NCBI GenBank assembly: GCA_035610835.1
Contig: CM069444.1
Location: 310,001-374,000, forward strand
Direction of reading: 5' to 3'
From: Ophiura sarsii
Taxonomy: Eukaryota; Echinodermata; Ophiuroidea; Amphilepidida; Ophiuridae
Length of the DNA: 64,000 nt
Below, piece by piece: positions 40,813-52,992 of this stretch (the first letter of the stretch is position 1; every line of letters begins with the position of its first letter). The translations under genes were made by a program, and so were the position numbers. The notes beneath the pieces are model-generated. The model was not told the DNA's origin and did not search any database. It was given only the letters and a program-made list of their open reading frames with translations.

Positions 40813-41234
40813 CGAGTGTAATTGGTGATAGTTTAAATATTAACCATTTATCCATTTATTTATAACGAACGGATTTTTATCGTGCCATTTTTGCCATTTT
40901 ATACCATATTTGTATGTTACTCTCGCACAAAATGTGTTTATAATGTGATTATAATCCTTATTTTTGAAAGAACGGTAAAAAATGATGACATTTTCGAACA
41001 CAAAAAATTGCATCATTTATACGGTCCACAATCATTGTTAGACTGGACGTTGTGTGACGTGTTGCATAATTCATGTATTCAAATTACTGCATCGAATCGA
41101 TCTGTTTTATGTACGCTTTTGTTATACTGTCTCGGTCGCTCATCGCCAACGCTGTGCATGAGAACAATAGAAAAGTCCCCTCTCAGGTTAGAGGGCGGTA
41201 TCTGTGACCTCTCACAGCAGGGCATAGAGTCAAG

Positions 41235-41383
41235 GCAGGGTTAATCATATTAATGACAAATATGCAAATGAGCTAAGTGTCCCCTCCTATTATATATACT
41301 CCTTGATGCTATCAAGAAGGATATATAATAGGAGGGGACACTTAGCTCATTTGCATATTTGCTCATTAATATGATTAACCCCG
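41235..41383. repeat. Perfect-stem centre of the palindrome
   Basis: 'gctaagtgtcccctcctatt' on the left pairs with 'aataggaggggacacttagc' on the right. The arms then converge on 'cttgat gct atcaag' at 41302-41316. About 65-70 bp on each side are almost without mismatch, far better conserved than the outer arms. Confidence 0.9.
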
Positions 41384-41811
41384 TGAACCCAGTCAAAGGT
41401 CGCAGATAACGCCCTCTGGAGAGTCGAAGGGACTTTTCTATTGTTCTCTAATGACAGCGTTGGGACAGCGCATGAAGTTTCTTGTACAGAGTTGGCGATG
41501 AGCGATTGAGAAGTATAACAAAAGCATAAATAAACAGATCGTAACATGAATAATGCAATGCAACAGGTCACACAACGTTCAGTCGAGCGACCGTATAAAC
41601 AGTATACAAGATGCCATTTATTGTGTTCGAAATGTCAACGTTTTTACCATTCTTTCCAAAATAAGGAGTATAATCATATTACAAACACATTTTGTGCGAG
41701 AGTAACATATAAATATGGTTTAAAATGTCCAAAATGGCACGATAAAAATCCGTTCGTTATAAATAAAAGAATCAATGGTTAAATGATAAAACTGACACAA
41801 TTACACTCGTC

Positions 41812-41888
41812 GATCTCTGTGGCGTGCATACGTTGGCCATATCGTTTGCAATCGGCAATCACGGGTTCGAATCTCCGTGTGTTCGTTG
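41812..41888 (+). repeat. tRNA-like sequence (right palindrome arm)
   Basis: Counterpart of 40739-40812: 'ctctgtggcgtgcatacgtt' then 'cacgggttcgaatctccgtg', with a B box GGTTCGAATC. Degenerate relative to the other arm. Confidence 0.5.
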
Positions 41889-44080
41889 TTGTTTTCTGTT
41901 TTTTTGTTTTTTAAAAAAAACAAATTAAACTTGATTGTGGATGTATGTAACATCATTTTTATGTCAATTTTTATAATTTATAAAGGCCGCCAATGCTTTT
42001 ATAGTTTTTTTCTATTCTTTTTTTAATCTATTTTTCTATCTATCATTTATCTCTGGATTTATTTAACTTTATAATCTAAACACATTTAAATGCGTAAAAC
42101 AATATATTATTGCTCGATGATAAGTGATTGAAGTTGAGTTCACTTTGATAATGATAGCAACACTTGTTGTAAAACCATTTTATCAGTGTGCCCAACCATT
42201 TCTCCTTTGCACAATTTGTTTAAAATACATTCAGAGATGTCATTTTATAGCTTGTTATAGCTAGGCTAATATACAACTGTAAGCTATTTGGATATACACA
42301 AGGCAAACACATTTCCAAAACAGGCCATAGCCAATCGTACAACATGAGAAAGGAGACCGTTTATACCAATGTTAAATCTACCATGATTACCATTTTTTTA
42401 AATCTGTACAACCGATGAATTTCTAGAAAATCTTTGGTAGTGGGTACAACTTCATTTCAAGAAAGTTAGTTCTTGTACCAAATTTAGCTAGCTTTAATAA
42501 ACGAATTGGGAGACGCAATATTCATGTCGAAATATATGTGGAAAGGCAATCAGACAACTATTGATAGACGCGATTAAGTCTTGTACCTTTGAAGGGTGGT
42601 TACGGGCACGTATGAGTAAAGTGGATTCCCTCTATAATGAACCAACATTTTAATTTCAGTGCCAAAGATCTTGAAAAAGGTTACAGGGGACATTCTCACT
42701 TCGACGATGCTCCTATGCGTAGGTCAACTGAAAGCCCGGTCCGATGGTAGACTCCGAATCTCCAGAATCTTAGGAGATATGTACACATTTTCTCATAATA
42801 CTTTATGCTGCTACCGCTTCCAATCATTAGATGGTTATAGCATATGCACGGCGCAAAGTGCACGGTGTCTCATTTAGGCCCACAGGCCGGGCGGGCTAGA
42901 GAAGTGCTCAGAACCGGGACTATTAACAATACACTCAATTTAAAAAAAAATTAAACACCGGATTTTACTGTCGCTCTGTTACGGTCGTATAGTCGGCCCC
43001 CGGATTCCACGTCACTCTGTTGCAAGTAAGTGTAGGCCCTATATTCGCCACAACATGTGGGCACTACCACCATAGTTTTATTGACTGTACATCATGCCTT
43101 TCGTCGGTATACAACTCGGACTTTTTACTGTCTGATAAGTCCACCCCTCCCCCTCCCTATGGCTCTGTTTAAAGCTGGCTACGCCACTGATTCGCGCATG
43201 TTGGATGTGCCGGCCCGCCGCGCGCCAGTGGTCCGCATTGCGGCGCGTTATTGGTCACTCTCGATCATAGTTCGGCGTGGCCCCTCGCTACACGGCTCGA
43301 TCCTCATGGCGGCATTATTATCACATCAAACCACTTCTGGATGTTATCATCAATCAATGCATTGTCGGCTGCTTTAGTCAAAATAAATATTATATACCAA
43401 GGGGATATACAACTGTCACTGGATATACCCACTTTGCCTATCTGTGATATACCATTGAAAAACCGTCAACGCCTGAATCTTTTCCGTGAACTTTTCCTGA
43501 TTGGGCTTTTCCACCCCAAACTGGCCGGAGCCCGAGGGTTAGATCTACGGTTGATTAGCGCATTACAAGAAGTTGTGTCACTTGCCATGCAGCACATACT
43601 CATTAGGCATTTGTCCAAAATGTTAGTGGACAAATCCAAAGCGATCGGACGCATGCGTAGAAAAAAATGTTGTCCCCTTGACTCTCCAGAGGGCATTTTT
43701 CGATATTCAGAACATGGCGGACATAGGTTCGTGTGACGAATATTCTAGGTGAAATTCGATGTGGGAACGCTCGGACTGTAGGGAACGATGATATTTCTGA
43801 CTTCAACAGCGCCAGGGCATCGTTCGGGGACCGTTTGATTATCACTCAGGTCGTGTCAGTATGAAATTAGGTAAAACACTCCGACATAACATTGAAATCA
43901 ACGGAGATTCAAAGATTACGGCCGTTCGTGTCCACTATGGTCTGGTACTTTTCATTTTAGACCTCACAAATGACGTATATTCATTGATATGATTATTCAT
44001 TGTATATTCATGTACGTCGATGCTTTCGGCGATTCGAACAATAGAGTGGCAGGGGCCTGATGCTATCGCTAATTGACTAG

Positions 44081-45832
44081 CTATGTGGACGTCGATGAGG
44101 ACGGGCCGTAAAGATCATATTGAGATGATCTCATTTTATTTAGAATAAATAATATCGGAGAAAACTTGCAGTAAGCTTTAACCAGCCGGTGACATCGAAC
44201 TACAGGTAGCTGTTGAATGCAGAAGTCGAAACAGTACAGGTTTTAGACGTATTCTAGGAGGCTACAAAAGCGGTGTTATTTGGTGTGTGTTCAGCTACTA
44301 GTTGTGTGACGGGGCCATTAATCCATGGTGTTGCATATCTCTCCCGAGCTAGCCGTGAACTTCAGAATAAATCGTAAGTTGTATTTATTGTATAGTTAAA
44401 TTGTGTCAGCCTATGGATATGTATAACTTGCACGAGCATACCAAAATAAGGATTTGAATCATGTGTGTATCAATCAAGTAATGTTATTTTACATGGTATT
44501 GATTATCGAGTGACAATCAATACATCCGCCATTTTAATCCACGTTGGTGAAATTTGAATATTGCATTTGAGACGTGTTTGTATAATTATGACTGGTGAAT
44601 GATATAACATCATACATTGTGTTATTGCGTTAAGACTGGTGTACAGTCTAGTTTATCTGTGTAAGTGTGATGAAATCTCATGTCATTTATAGACTTGGTC
44701 AAAGTACACTGTATATGAGGTTTGTTGGGTGCAGAAACGTCATGAGCGGATTGACGGTGTATATAATATACAATATATTATTGTGTGATTTTTGTTGTTA
44801 AATTAATCCACAATATTAATTTACTTAAGCATTCAAGTTTGTGTCCAGATATAATCTAATCAAACAAAAGAATGACTACATTGTGTTTAAAATAAAAGAG
44901 TCATTACCAATACACTTTTACTCTTCTATTTTTGGGTGGTAATTTTTATTTACTGTCCACAGCCGCACGCTGAGGTACGGGTGCCAGACTATGGCGTAAG
45001 AGGACTAATCTTCGTCTCGTCGAGGAGACTACAGAAAGACAAGCCTCTCTATGTCTGTGATGTCAGACGACATATATATACGGATCGCCGATTAACCTAC
45101 GGGTCATACGGTCAGTGGTAATCATTATTACCGACATCGCGAAATACGCGGATGCGGGTGATTAACTCTATTACGGAATTTGTGAACTAATCAAATTCAA
45201 ACGTGAGCTGTGAAGCTGTGAAGGAGGACTTCCGTGCAGGCCTGCTTCAGTGGTGGAATTAACTGTCGTGACAGAATCGGAATATACTTCCAATTGAACG
45301 AACATTTGACTAAGTCAATATAAAATGATTATTGTATTTATTGTATGTATTGTTATTATTGTGATGTATGTTGTTTTGACAAGATCGTGTTAAATAAATA
45401 TGGTTTGTTAAACTTCAAACAAAGACGCTTTTTCATTCCTATGTGACATTTTAGGGCCAGTATCCAGAAAGCGGGTGTGTCAAACAAACAGGGGTGGGGG
45501 GATCAAGAAAGTTTCGCCATTTATTGCGTTACGTAACTAACTTCAGGGGAGGAGGGTAACATTTATGTACGTTCTGCACATTAGTGAAAATGTCGATAAT
45601 TTTGGACTACCCCTTACACTATAATTAAAGGCCTCATCCTTCTTTTATTTAGAAAAAGTCGAAACGCTAAACATGGGTTTTTTATTTGCCTGTCCCAGCG
45701 AAAATCGGCCGGCAACACTGTAAATAAACAAAATTATTACTTGAGCATAACTTCCTCAACAAGAAACACGTGAAATCAGAAAGCCCGTTCAACGATCAAG
45801 ATCTCGTGAGCAGAGCAGTATTATTAATCAGT
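44081..45832. other. Upstream region of the middle SDR copy
   Basis: No gene recognised. A decayed relative of the 29734 MITE occupies about 45500-45620 ('gccatttattgcgttacgta', 'gataattttggactacccct'). The SDR-M 5' untranslated region must lie at the end of this stretch; no promoter element was identified. Confidence 0.4.
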
Positions 45833-45964
45833 ATGGCCATCAAATCTATTTTAATTACGGGGGCTAATCGTGGCATTGGACTTGAGTTTGTGAAGCAATT
45901 TACTGAAGCATCATCACCACCTCGGTTTATCTTTGCTGCCTGCAGAAATCCAGACAAGGCAAAC
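45833..45964 (+). CDS. SDR family protein, exon 1 (middle copy, SDR-M)
   Basis: Forty-four codons from the ATG at 45833 to a GTAAGT donor: MAIKSILITGANRGIGLEFV, then KQFTEASSPPRFIFAACRNP and DKAN. The TGxxxGIG Rossmann motif marks a classical NAD(P)-dependent SDR. The family type most like it is the C-factor/sniffer carbonyl reductase group, cytosolic enzymes of about 248 residues. The next exon is 10 kb away at 55950, after an intron that has taken in several mobile elements. Exons 2-4 follow in phase. An exon 5 in the same orientation was not found, and exon 4 is joined to transposon sequence, so the gene may be a pseudogene. The upstream in-frame ATG at 45770 is unlikely, since the left copy lacks that extension. 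Confidence 0.9.
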
Positions 45965-46252
45965 GTAAGTAAGCTTGTTGTTGACTCCGACCGGCTGAAT
46001 CATGAATCCATGATTGAATGATTGATAATAAAACAGTAAGCACTGAAATAAATGACAATCAAACCATTTATTTCAATTATGATGGCTCCTAGCTCCTGTA
46101 CACGTATGTTAATGTGTCTGTTCAATATTTTTTTAATAGTAAAGTAAAGACTATACTTAACTTTTAAAATTGCCAAACACTGCTTTAATTCAATACTGGG
46201 CATCAAAAAAATTGGACATTTTTATTTTCCCATTCCATCCCATAAGAAACCT
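45965..46252. other. SDR-M intron 1, start
   Basis: Plain intronic sequence between exon 1 and the first MITE; no feature recognised. Confidence 0.4.
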
Positions 46253-46527
46253 ACAATCATAGAAAAAAGGTGTTCGAACACTGACCATTGTTTGCACCGT
46301 TTAATTACCCTATAGTACGCATTTTTAGAGTCATGTGAAAATACCAATTTGCATCTGCTAGCCTGAAAGCCCCCCTTCAATATACCCCTCCCCTCCCCCA
46401 CCAATCAATGTTGCTAGGCCATGGGCTGATGTTTGGCAAGTTGGGCGACTCAACATTGATCAGGGGGAAAGGGGGGTGTACTTACATTAGGCCTACTAAG
46501 TGTTCGAACACTTTTTTCTAACATTGT
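46253..46527. mobile_element. MITE (275 bp), copy 1 of 2 in this intron
   Basis: Inverted ends ACAATCATAGAAAAAAGG / TGTTCGAACAC and the reverse complement near 46499-46527. The core holds 'ccaccaatcaatgttgctag' and 'ctcaacattgatcagg', a second inverted repeat. A nearly identical copy in the same orientation is at 49496-49771. Confidence 0.9.
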
Positions 46528-46882
46528 CTGAGCTATTGAAAATACGCGCTGTCATGCCTCACGTTTTACATCATAACTTGAGAACCACTCAATCGATATC
46601 AATGTGATTTTCACACATTGTAGCGTATACAATGCGCAATGAGACCACTTAATATTATTAATAAATATTACGTACTTGTTACAAAATGATGATTTTCAAC
46701 CAATATTTCCTTCAAATTTCAACATATTTAGAATGGCGCAATTCGTATATGTACAGGTAACGGTTAAATAAATGGAACACACATGTAATATTTTGGTATT
46801 AATGACAACCAATTTCATCTAAACGTTGATACAAACACGAATGCGAGCTCATGGGTAATATTTAAGTCATGTACATACTGTA

Positions 46883-47669
46883 GGGGAAGGTGGGGTAATG
46901 GCGGACACATTTTGTCAGAGAGGTATAACACACATATAATACGTCATATAACAATAAAAATCATGTAAACACAAAGCACTGTGATGGTTCTACCTTTTAT
47001 CAAGTTTTTATCAACTTATCATTTTGAAATTCGAAGCTACGACGCAATAAAAAAAATGGCGTCGTCCGGCATTACCCCACACTCTTGGGGTAATCACGGA
47101 CCGTATTTTCAATGGCAGCCCTATTTTTATTGGAATACAGTATTTCAATGGGAGTTAAAAAATACCCTTTTTAAAAGTGTAGCAGAAATCAAAGAACAAT
47201 GTCACATATTTATATGGTCAACAACTATTACCGATTTATGATGTTAAATTGACCACGCCCATATTGGTTACCATGGAAACGGTACATGTCCGGGATTACC
47301 CCAATCCATGTACAATGTATGGGCACATCCTCTCTTATTATTATGCTCATCATTGTTACTCCGAATTCATTTCTTTTTTATCAGTAGGTATCATACATTA
47401 AATAAAAAAATAATAAGACTTTGTTTTCCTTGATGTAGAAATACCAGTTTCAAAGAGAAAGTAATGCACCAAAATATCAACTTGCCCAAAAAGTGATTTT
47501 TGTAATTCTCGCGAGAATTTGCGAGACAACCATCCCATTTAGGTTTTGTGTGATTTCAATGGAGAGGCACCTAACATCATAGGGTGGCAAAATACCACCT
47601 TCTTTCACCTGCCTTTAGATACAGCCCTGTCGGCCATTACCCCGCGTCCGCCATTACCCCACCTTCCCC
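46883..47669. mobile_element. MITE (787 bp) with ggggtaat motifs, TA target
   Basis: Ends GGGGAAGGTGGGGTAATGGC and the inverse complement 'gccattaccccaccttcccc', flanked by TA. The word 'attacccc' or its complement recurs inside (near 47072, 47092, 47294 and 47636). No transposase frame; the plus-strand frame at 46981-47241 covers part of it without similarity. Confidence 0.88.
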
Positions 47670-47904
47670 TATAGCATATAGGCACTAACTGCTATCTACG
47701 GTAGATAGCAATAACCACTATAGCCCCAAATGCCCACGCCACAATGATAGAATATATTGTTATGAACATTAATTAGTATCACGTCATAGCATAAAAAGAA
47801 AAAAGAAAAAAGAAATGAATAAAAAGAATAAATAAAAATACTTGAATGAAAATAAGATCTAGAAGAGAATTAAAAAAAGAAAGAATAAGTAATAAAAGTA
47901 AGAT

Positions 47905-47986
47905 AGGCCAATGACAGATTCGAACCCACTACCATTAAATATAGGTTTGGTAACAAGCGAGCGATCTATCGACTGAGCTAAACGAG
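47905..47986 (-). repeat. tRNA-derived SINE head or tRNA pseudogene
   Basis: The minus strand reads 'tttagctcagtcgatagatc' then 'gtgggttcgaatctgtcatt', with good A-box (TAGCTCAGTCG) and B-box (GGTTCGAATC) spacing. A longer variable middle and a weak acceptor stem argue against a working tRNA. Confidence 0.55.
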
Positions 47987-48234
47987 GTGTTGATAGTGAA
48001 AGGTTTTCAGAAAATATACTATTGCATTCGATGGAATATATGAAGTGTATCCGTAAAACAGAGCGGAACGGACTACTAAGGTGTTTGTAACATGATTGGC
48101 ACTCACCTATTCTACATTCCATTGAATTGATACATGACATCAATGACTTGTTTGGATTAGGCTATCAGATACACATCCAATAGGAACACCTTGAGTCTTA
48201 AAAGACTGAACAAAGTTTAGTGAGAGCAACAACA

Positions 48235-48250
48235 TATCTACAAATACAAT

Positions 48251-48289
<39 letters not shown>

Positions 48290-48420
48290 TTTGAACATAC
48301 ACTTTTACAACAGCGGCACCCGTCTACCCGACGGTGCGTTCATAATATATACATACAATAATTGACAAAAACGAAAGAACATTAAAAATTATTATATAGT
48401 CATGTATACAATAGTCTCAA
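48235..48420. repeat. (TTTA)n followed by a repeat shared with 60055
   Basis: A perfect TTTA run (about 48248-48292) leads into 'cagcggcacccgtctacccg'. The same order, (TTTA)n then 'cagcggcgcccacctggagg', occurs at 60055-60120, so both are copies of one retroposon family with a TTTA tail on the minus strand. Confidence 0.65.
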
Positions 48421-49495
48421 TAGATTCACTTTGAGTTCATAATATTACATCTAACAGCCCACGCACGTTTAAGGTGCATGGAGAAGCTGAAAGGTGATGG
48501 TAAAGGTAAAACGTTGGCCATTTATCATTGGCATAACACACACTGCAACGATTCTCCGTCTTTTAAAAAAAGAAACTATAGTATATAATTTTACTTGTTG
48601 GTGAATCGTTCAAAGTGCGTGTTTGTCTATGAGCATGATGATGGTAAAACGTTAACGGTTGACCATTTACCAAAATCATCAATAGAATCCGTTTGATCAA
48701 TGTAGGCTATAGTTTTGTGTCATCAGTCTGAGAGAACATTATTTTAATAATGTAAGAGCTGATTACTGACCATAATTTGTTGTCGGAAAAATAGTATTGC
48801 AGAAAAGACGTAGTGACACGCTCAATTATTACGCATATTAATAAAAGTTCGATTAGGCCTAACTCATGATAAAACCATATAATAATTAACACATAGTAAA
48901 ACATCAATTGAATGTTTAGAAATCCATCAATTTGTTATAGTTAGCACTTGACATGAACAATGTTCTTGACCTTTATTAGTTAGACCATGCCCTACTTTAC
49001 TGAAATGCATTAAAATAAGTACAAATGTGCCTAGTATTGGTCCAGTAATCCTTGAGATAGACTTTGAAAGTTGAAATGTTTTTGAAAAATCTGCTTTGCG
49101 TATACCGCGTGGAAAGCGTTAAATCGTCCCTCTTCAGAGTTGAAATGTGTTTGGATTAAGTCGTCACATTAATTAAATTAAATACAAACACCTCAGAATT
49201 TAACAGTCACAATAATTTATTCACTATGTATTTGGTGTCGGTAATGCTATACATTTCAAGTATATGACAAGATACATAATCATAATGACCTTTACATTTA
49301 CACACATTTAGATATATTCAACAATTCAATCGTACGAACAATTCCTTAACATTCACCGTTCCCATTCATATTACACAGGATGACGGGCCTAAACCATCCT
49401 GATAATCATGCCAAATCTCAGAAGAATAGCTTATATACTTTTGGAGATACACGCCAAAAACCAAATTTAGATGATTTCCTTAAGCGATTTTATAC
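48421..49495. other. SDR-M intron 1, no feature recognised
   Basis: AT-rich intronic DNA; no recognised repeat family or coding sequence. Confidence 0.4.
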
Positions 49496-49771
49496 ACAAT
49501 CATAGAAAAAAGGTGTTCGAACACTGACCATTGTTTGCACCGTTTAATTACCCTATAGTACGCATTTTTAGAGTCATGTGAAAATACCAATTTGCATCTG
49601 CTAGCCTGAAAGCCCCCCTTCAATATACCCCTCCCCTCCCCCACCAATCAATGTTGCTAGGCCATGGGCTGATGTTTGGCAAGTTGGGCGACTCAACATT
49701 GATCAGGGGGGAAAGGGGGATGTATTTACATTAGGCCTACTAAGTGTTCGAACACTTTTTTCTAACATTGT
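49496..49771. mobile_element. MITE (276 bp), copy 2 of 2 in this intron
   Basis: Nearly base-for-base identical to 46253-46527, starting ACAATCATAGAAAAAAGG and ending 'cttttttctaacattgt'. The differences noticed are one extra g and a g-to-a change in the 'aggggggaaaggggg' stretch and c-to-t just after it. Confidence 0.9.
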
Positions 49772-49914
49772 AGTTCGTAGTGTGCGTATGCACACTTATC
49801 AATTGCATCCCCGGACCCAGGGATTAGGCTAATGAAAGTGAATTGTTAGTTTCCCGTCGCCCGACCGACTCACATTTGGTCCCTGAGTTTATTTTTCATT
49901 ATTTGGTAAATATT

Positions 49915-49922
49915 TCATTATT

Positions 49923-49961
<39 letters not shown>

Positions 49962-52900
49962 CGTGTTTATATAGCGCCTTACAAATAACACAAAGCGCTT
50001 TACATGAACAATATCACAAAATACCAAAAATACATGATAAGAATGCAGACTAAAACCATTAAAAAAATCAAAATTAAAAAGCACATGACAATGAGCAAGA
50101 AAGCAGTTACCAGCACTGCAATGTGTGGTTCGGACTCCCCAGACACATCGGACGAACACACACAAAGAGATCATACGTCCGAAATGGATGGAAGGTCCGA
50201 ATCAGACTGAATTGTCACACAATATTGCACATTAGGAATATAAAAAGTTTTGAAAACATAATAATAATATAGAGTCATATATAAGTTAAACATCTGGCAA
50301 TGTAAAAAGATGTGTTTTCAGTTTTGATTTAAAAAGACTCAGTGAGCGGATGTTACGGATTTGCACCGGCAACGGGTTCCATAAAAGTGGTGCAGAAGCT
50401 GAGAAAGCACGGTGTCCATATGACGCGGTCCTGAGCAGTCTTAGGGGTGGATATTTCAGTTGGATATCTGATGAGGAACGAAGAGAACGAGATGGTGTGC
50501 GGATGGTAATGATGTCCTGAATGTATTCGGGAGCGAGACCATGGATTGCTTTGAAGGCTATGAGGATTATTTTGAACATGATTCTTTTTCTGACAGGAAG
50601 CCAATGAAGTTGGCGAAGAACTGGCTTCATGTGGCAGTGTCCTTTGACCCTCGACACAAGCCTGGCAGCTGCATTTTGAATGCGTTGCAACTTATTCAGC
50701 TCACAGGCTGGCAAACCAAAAAGCAGAGAATTGCAGTTGTCAAGCCGCGATGTAATAAAGGCGTGCACCAGCGATTCAGTGGATGTCTGATTGAGATATC
50801 TTCGCAGCCGACCAATTTTGTACAGGGCATACGATGCGCTTTTGCAATGCTGCTAACATGTTGGGACATCGTCATACCATCATCAAAGACAACACCGAGA
50901 TTCTTGGCGGATGGTGCAAGGTCAATTTTTGAATCACCAATTTGAAGAGATGATAATGGCAGAAATGGAATGTGGCGAGAGTGTAGATGCAGTATTTCCG
51001 TTTTGCTATCATTCAGCATCAGCATGTTTTGTGTCATCCAGCATTTGATATCCTTAATACAAAGTTCGATAACTGGGATAATATTAGCCGATTCGGTGGG
51101 CTTGAAAGAGACATAGACTTGCGAGTCATCAGCGTATACTGTACAGTTCATATTGTGGGCATTCACAATCTGCTCGATTGGAGCGCTATACATGATAAAC
51201 GCGAGGGGACCGAGTACTGAGCCCTGTGGAACACCACGCGTCACAGTAACTGGATCGGATTGGATGTTATCGATCCGGACACGGTGCTGACGCTCATGAA
51301 AATATGATTTCAACCAAGCGAGTGCTGGGCCTTTAATTCCAAAGCGGCATTCCATGCGTCGCAGAAGTGCTTGATGATTGATAGTATCAAAAGCCGCCGA
51401 CAGATCAAGCAACACGAGGACAACTTCTTGATGTTGATCTACGGCACGAAGAATGTCATTAGTGACGCGAATGAGGGCTGTTTCCGTGCTGTGGAACTGT
51501 CGGTATGCAGATTGAGCCTTCGCGTGAAGGTTGTTATCAGACAAGTACTGCTGGAGTTGAAGAACTGCGGCACGTTCCAAGATCTTATGGAGGAATGGCA
51601 GATTTGATATTGGGCGGTAGTTCTGAAATTACTCTGGATCCAATGTAGGCTTCTTTATAAGTGGCGAGACCAAAGCTACTTTCAGCTCAGATGGAATGAT
51701 ACTTTGCGAGAACGATTCATTAATTATATTGGTGATGGTAGGTAATAATGAATCAAGAGTGTCCACGAGAAGCGGAGCAGGTATCGGGTCCAACGGACAG
51801 GATGTCTTTGATGATTGCATGATGATTTTACGCACTTCATCCATGGTCACGGCGTAGAAGCGAGTAAACTCGGACTGACATGATTCTGGGATGTTAACGG
51901 ACATGCTGCGAAACTCGGTGTTTATAATCTTTGTCTTGATCTGTTCCACTTTAGATTCAAAGAACTCTTGAAAGGTGGAAGCGAGAGTTTTAAGTGAGTC
52001 ATGTGATGGTAATTTCTTCGATGATTTTGCAGTAGACAGTCTATCCACAGTGCGGAACAGTTGGCGTTGGTTAGAGTTTGAGAGCTTGATGTTGTAGTAC
52101 TCTGTTTTTGCCATTTCAAGCGCGGAACGATATTCTTCACAGTAAGAGTGGAAGATATCTCTGTCGATTTCAAGACTAGATTTAATCAACTTCGGGAGCG
52201 TGTTTGTCAAGCAATTCACGAAGAACTGAGTTGTAAGTGTTGACAAGAGATGACATATCTTGAATGTCATTTGATTCAGTGCACAAAGGAGATGCATCAA
52301 TGTCATGACGCAACGCGTGCGCATCTATGTTTGGAAGCTTTCTAGATTTAATCACATGCTTGGAAAGCTTTGGTCGAGAAATGTCAAGGTTGCAACGCAC
52401 CGCTGAATGATCAGATGGCTGACCATGTTTGACATAAGTGGTCGAGACGAGGTTGTCACAATAACGTGAGATCACAAGGTCTAGCGTGTGACCATGCTTG
52501 TGTGTACTGCCAATAACATGTTGTTTAAAGCAAGCAGATGACAAAACATCGCGCATCTTTTGAGCATCACGATCAAGAAGATTATCATAATGAATGTTGA
52601 AGGAGAAAACTTCCAGGAAATACGGAAAGAACTTCCATCAGAACAGATAAATCGCTGAAAAATTGCGTCATCGTGATTGGGTTCTTCTTAGAACGAGGAG
52701 GGTGGTAGATGGTAAGTAATCTAAAAGACGTTTTATTGGTGGATGTAATATGAAGATCAACACACTCAAAGGTCTTAAAGCTCCAGGTTACATTATTCTT
52801 GATGACAAACTCTTTCCGGAAAATTATGCAAATTCCACCTCCTGGTCTACCTAACCTTGGGGCACAATGAAATTCGAATCCAGGTAGCGTGGTTTTGATG

Positions 52901-52992
52901 TCAGCCAAGGCGTGATAATCGCGATAGTCATCAGTCAGCCATGCTTCTGTGATAGCTAGTATATCAAGTCTTTCAGAAATTAAATATTTCAT
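49915..52992 (-). pseudogene. 5'-truncated CR1/L2-like LINE
   Basis: Read on the minus strand, the element starts inside the endonuclease domain (LISERLDILAITEAWL), passes through the reverse transcriptase and ends with the ORF C-terminus GHRAFSASAPLLWNPLP and SLFKSKLKTHLFTLPDV near 50286. Reverse transcriptase landmarks are PLIKKPTLDP, VLVLLDLSAAFDTINH, RGVPQGSVLGP and the catalytic YADD in CTVYADDSQVY. The 3' end has 'gtaaagcgctttgtgt', 'gcgctatataaacacgg' and an ATT repeat (49928-49961). The frame is broken at least three times, including a TAA between LDPE and FQNYRP near 51629, so it is dead. Minisatellite units lie against both ends. Confidence 0.93.

Larger units (their letters stand above)
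36390..44080. repeat. Large diverged palindrome centred on 41309
   Basis: The right arm (41310-44080) is the inverted form of the left arm (36390-41308). Matching landmarks from the centre outward: the hairpin 41235-41383; 'cacaaaatgtgttt' at 40926 against 'aaacacattttgtg' at 41683; tRNA-like text at 40739 and 41812; 'ccactttactcatgcg' at 39522 against 'gagtaaagtgg' at 42613; 'agcatcgttgaagcgaatgt' at 39442 against its inverse at 42690; 'ctacgcatgcgtgcga' at 38222 against 'cgcatgcgtag' at 43650; and 'cacgaacggccgtaattttt' at 36546 against 'attacggccgttcgtg' at 43915. The arms differ by roughly a fifth and by several insertions in the left arm, so it is old and not a trivial assembly artefact. 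No gene was recognised inside. Confidence 0.9.

Noticed and set aside
36390..44080. Palindrome as a pure assembly artefact
   Set aside because: The arms differ by many substitutions and by insertions such as the hAT MITE and the LINE tail, which an artefactual inverted join of one sequence would not show.
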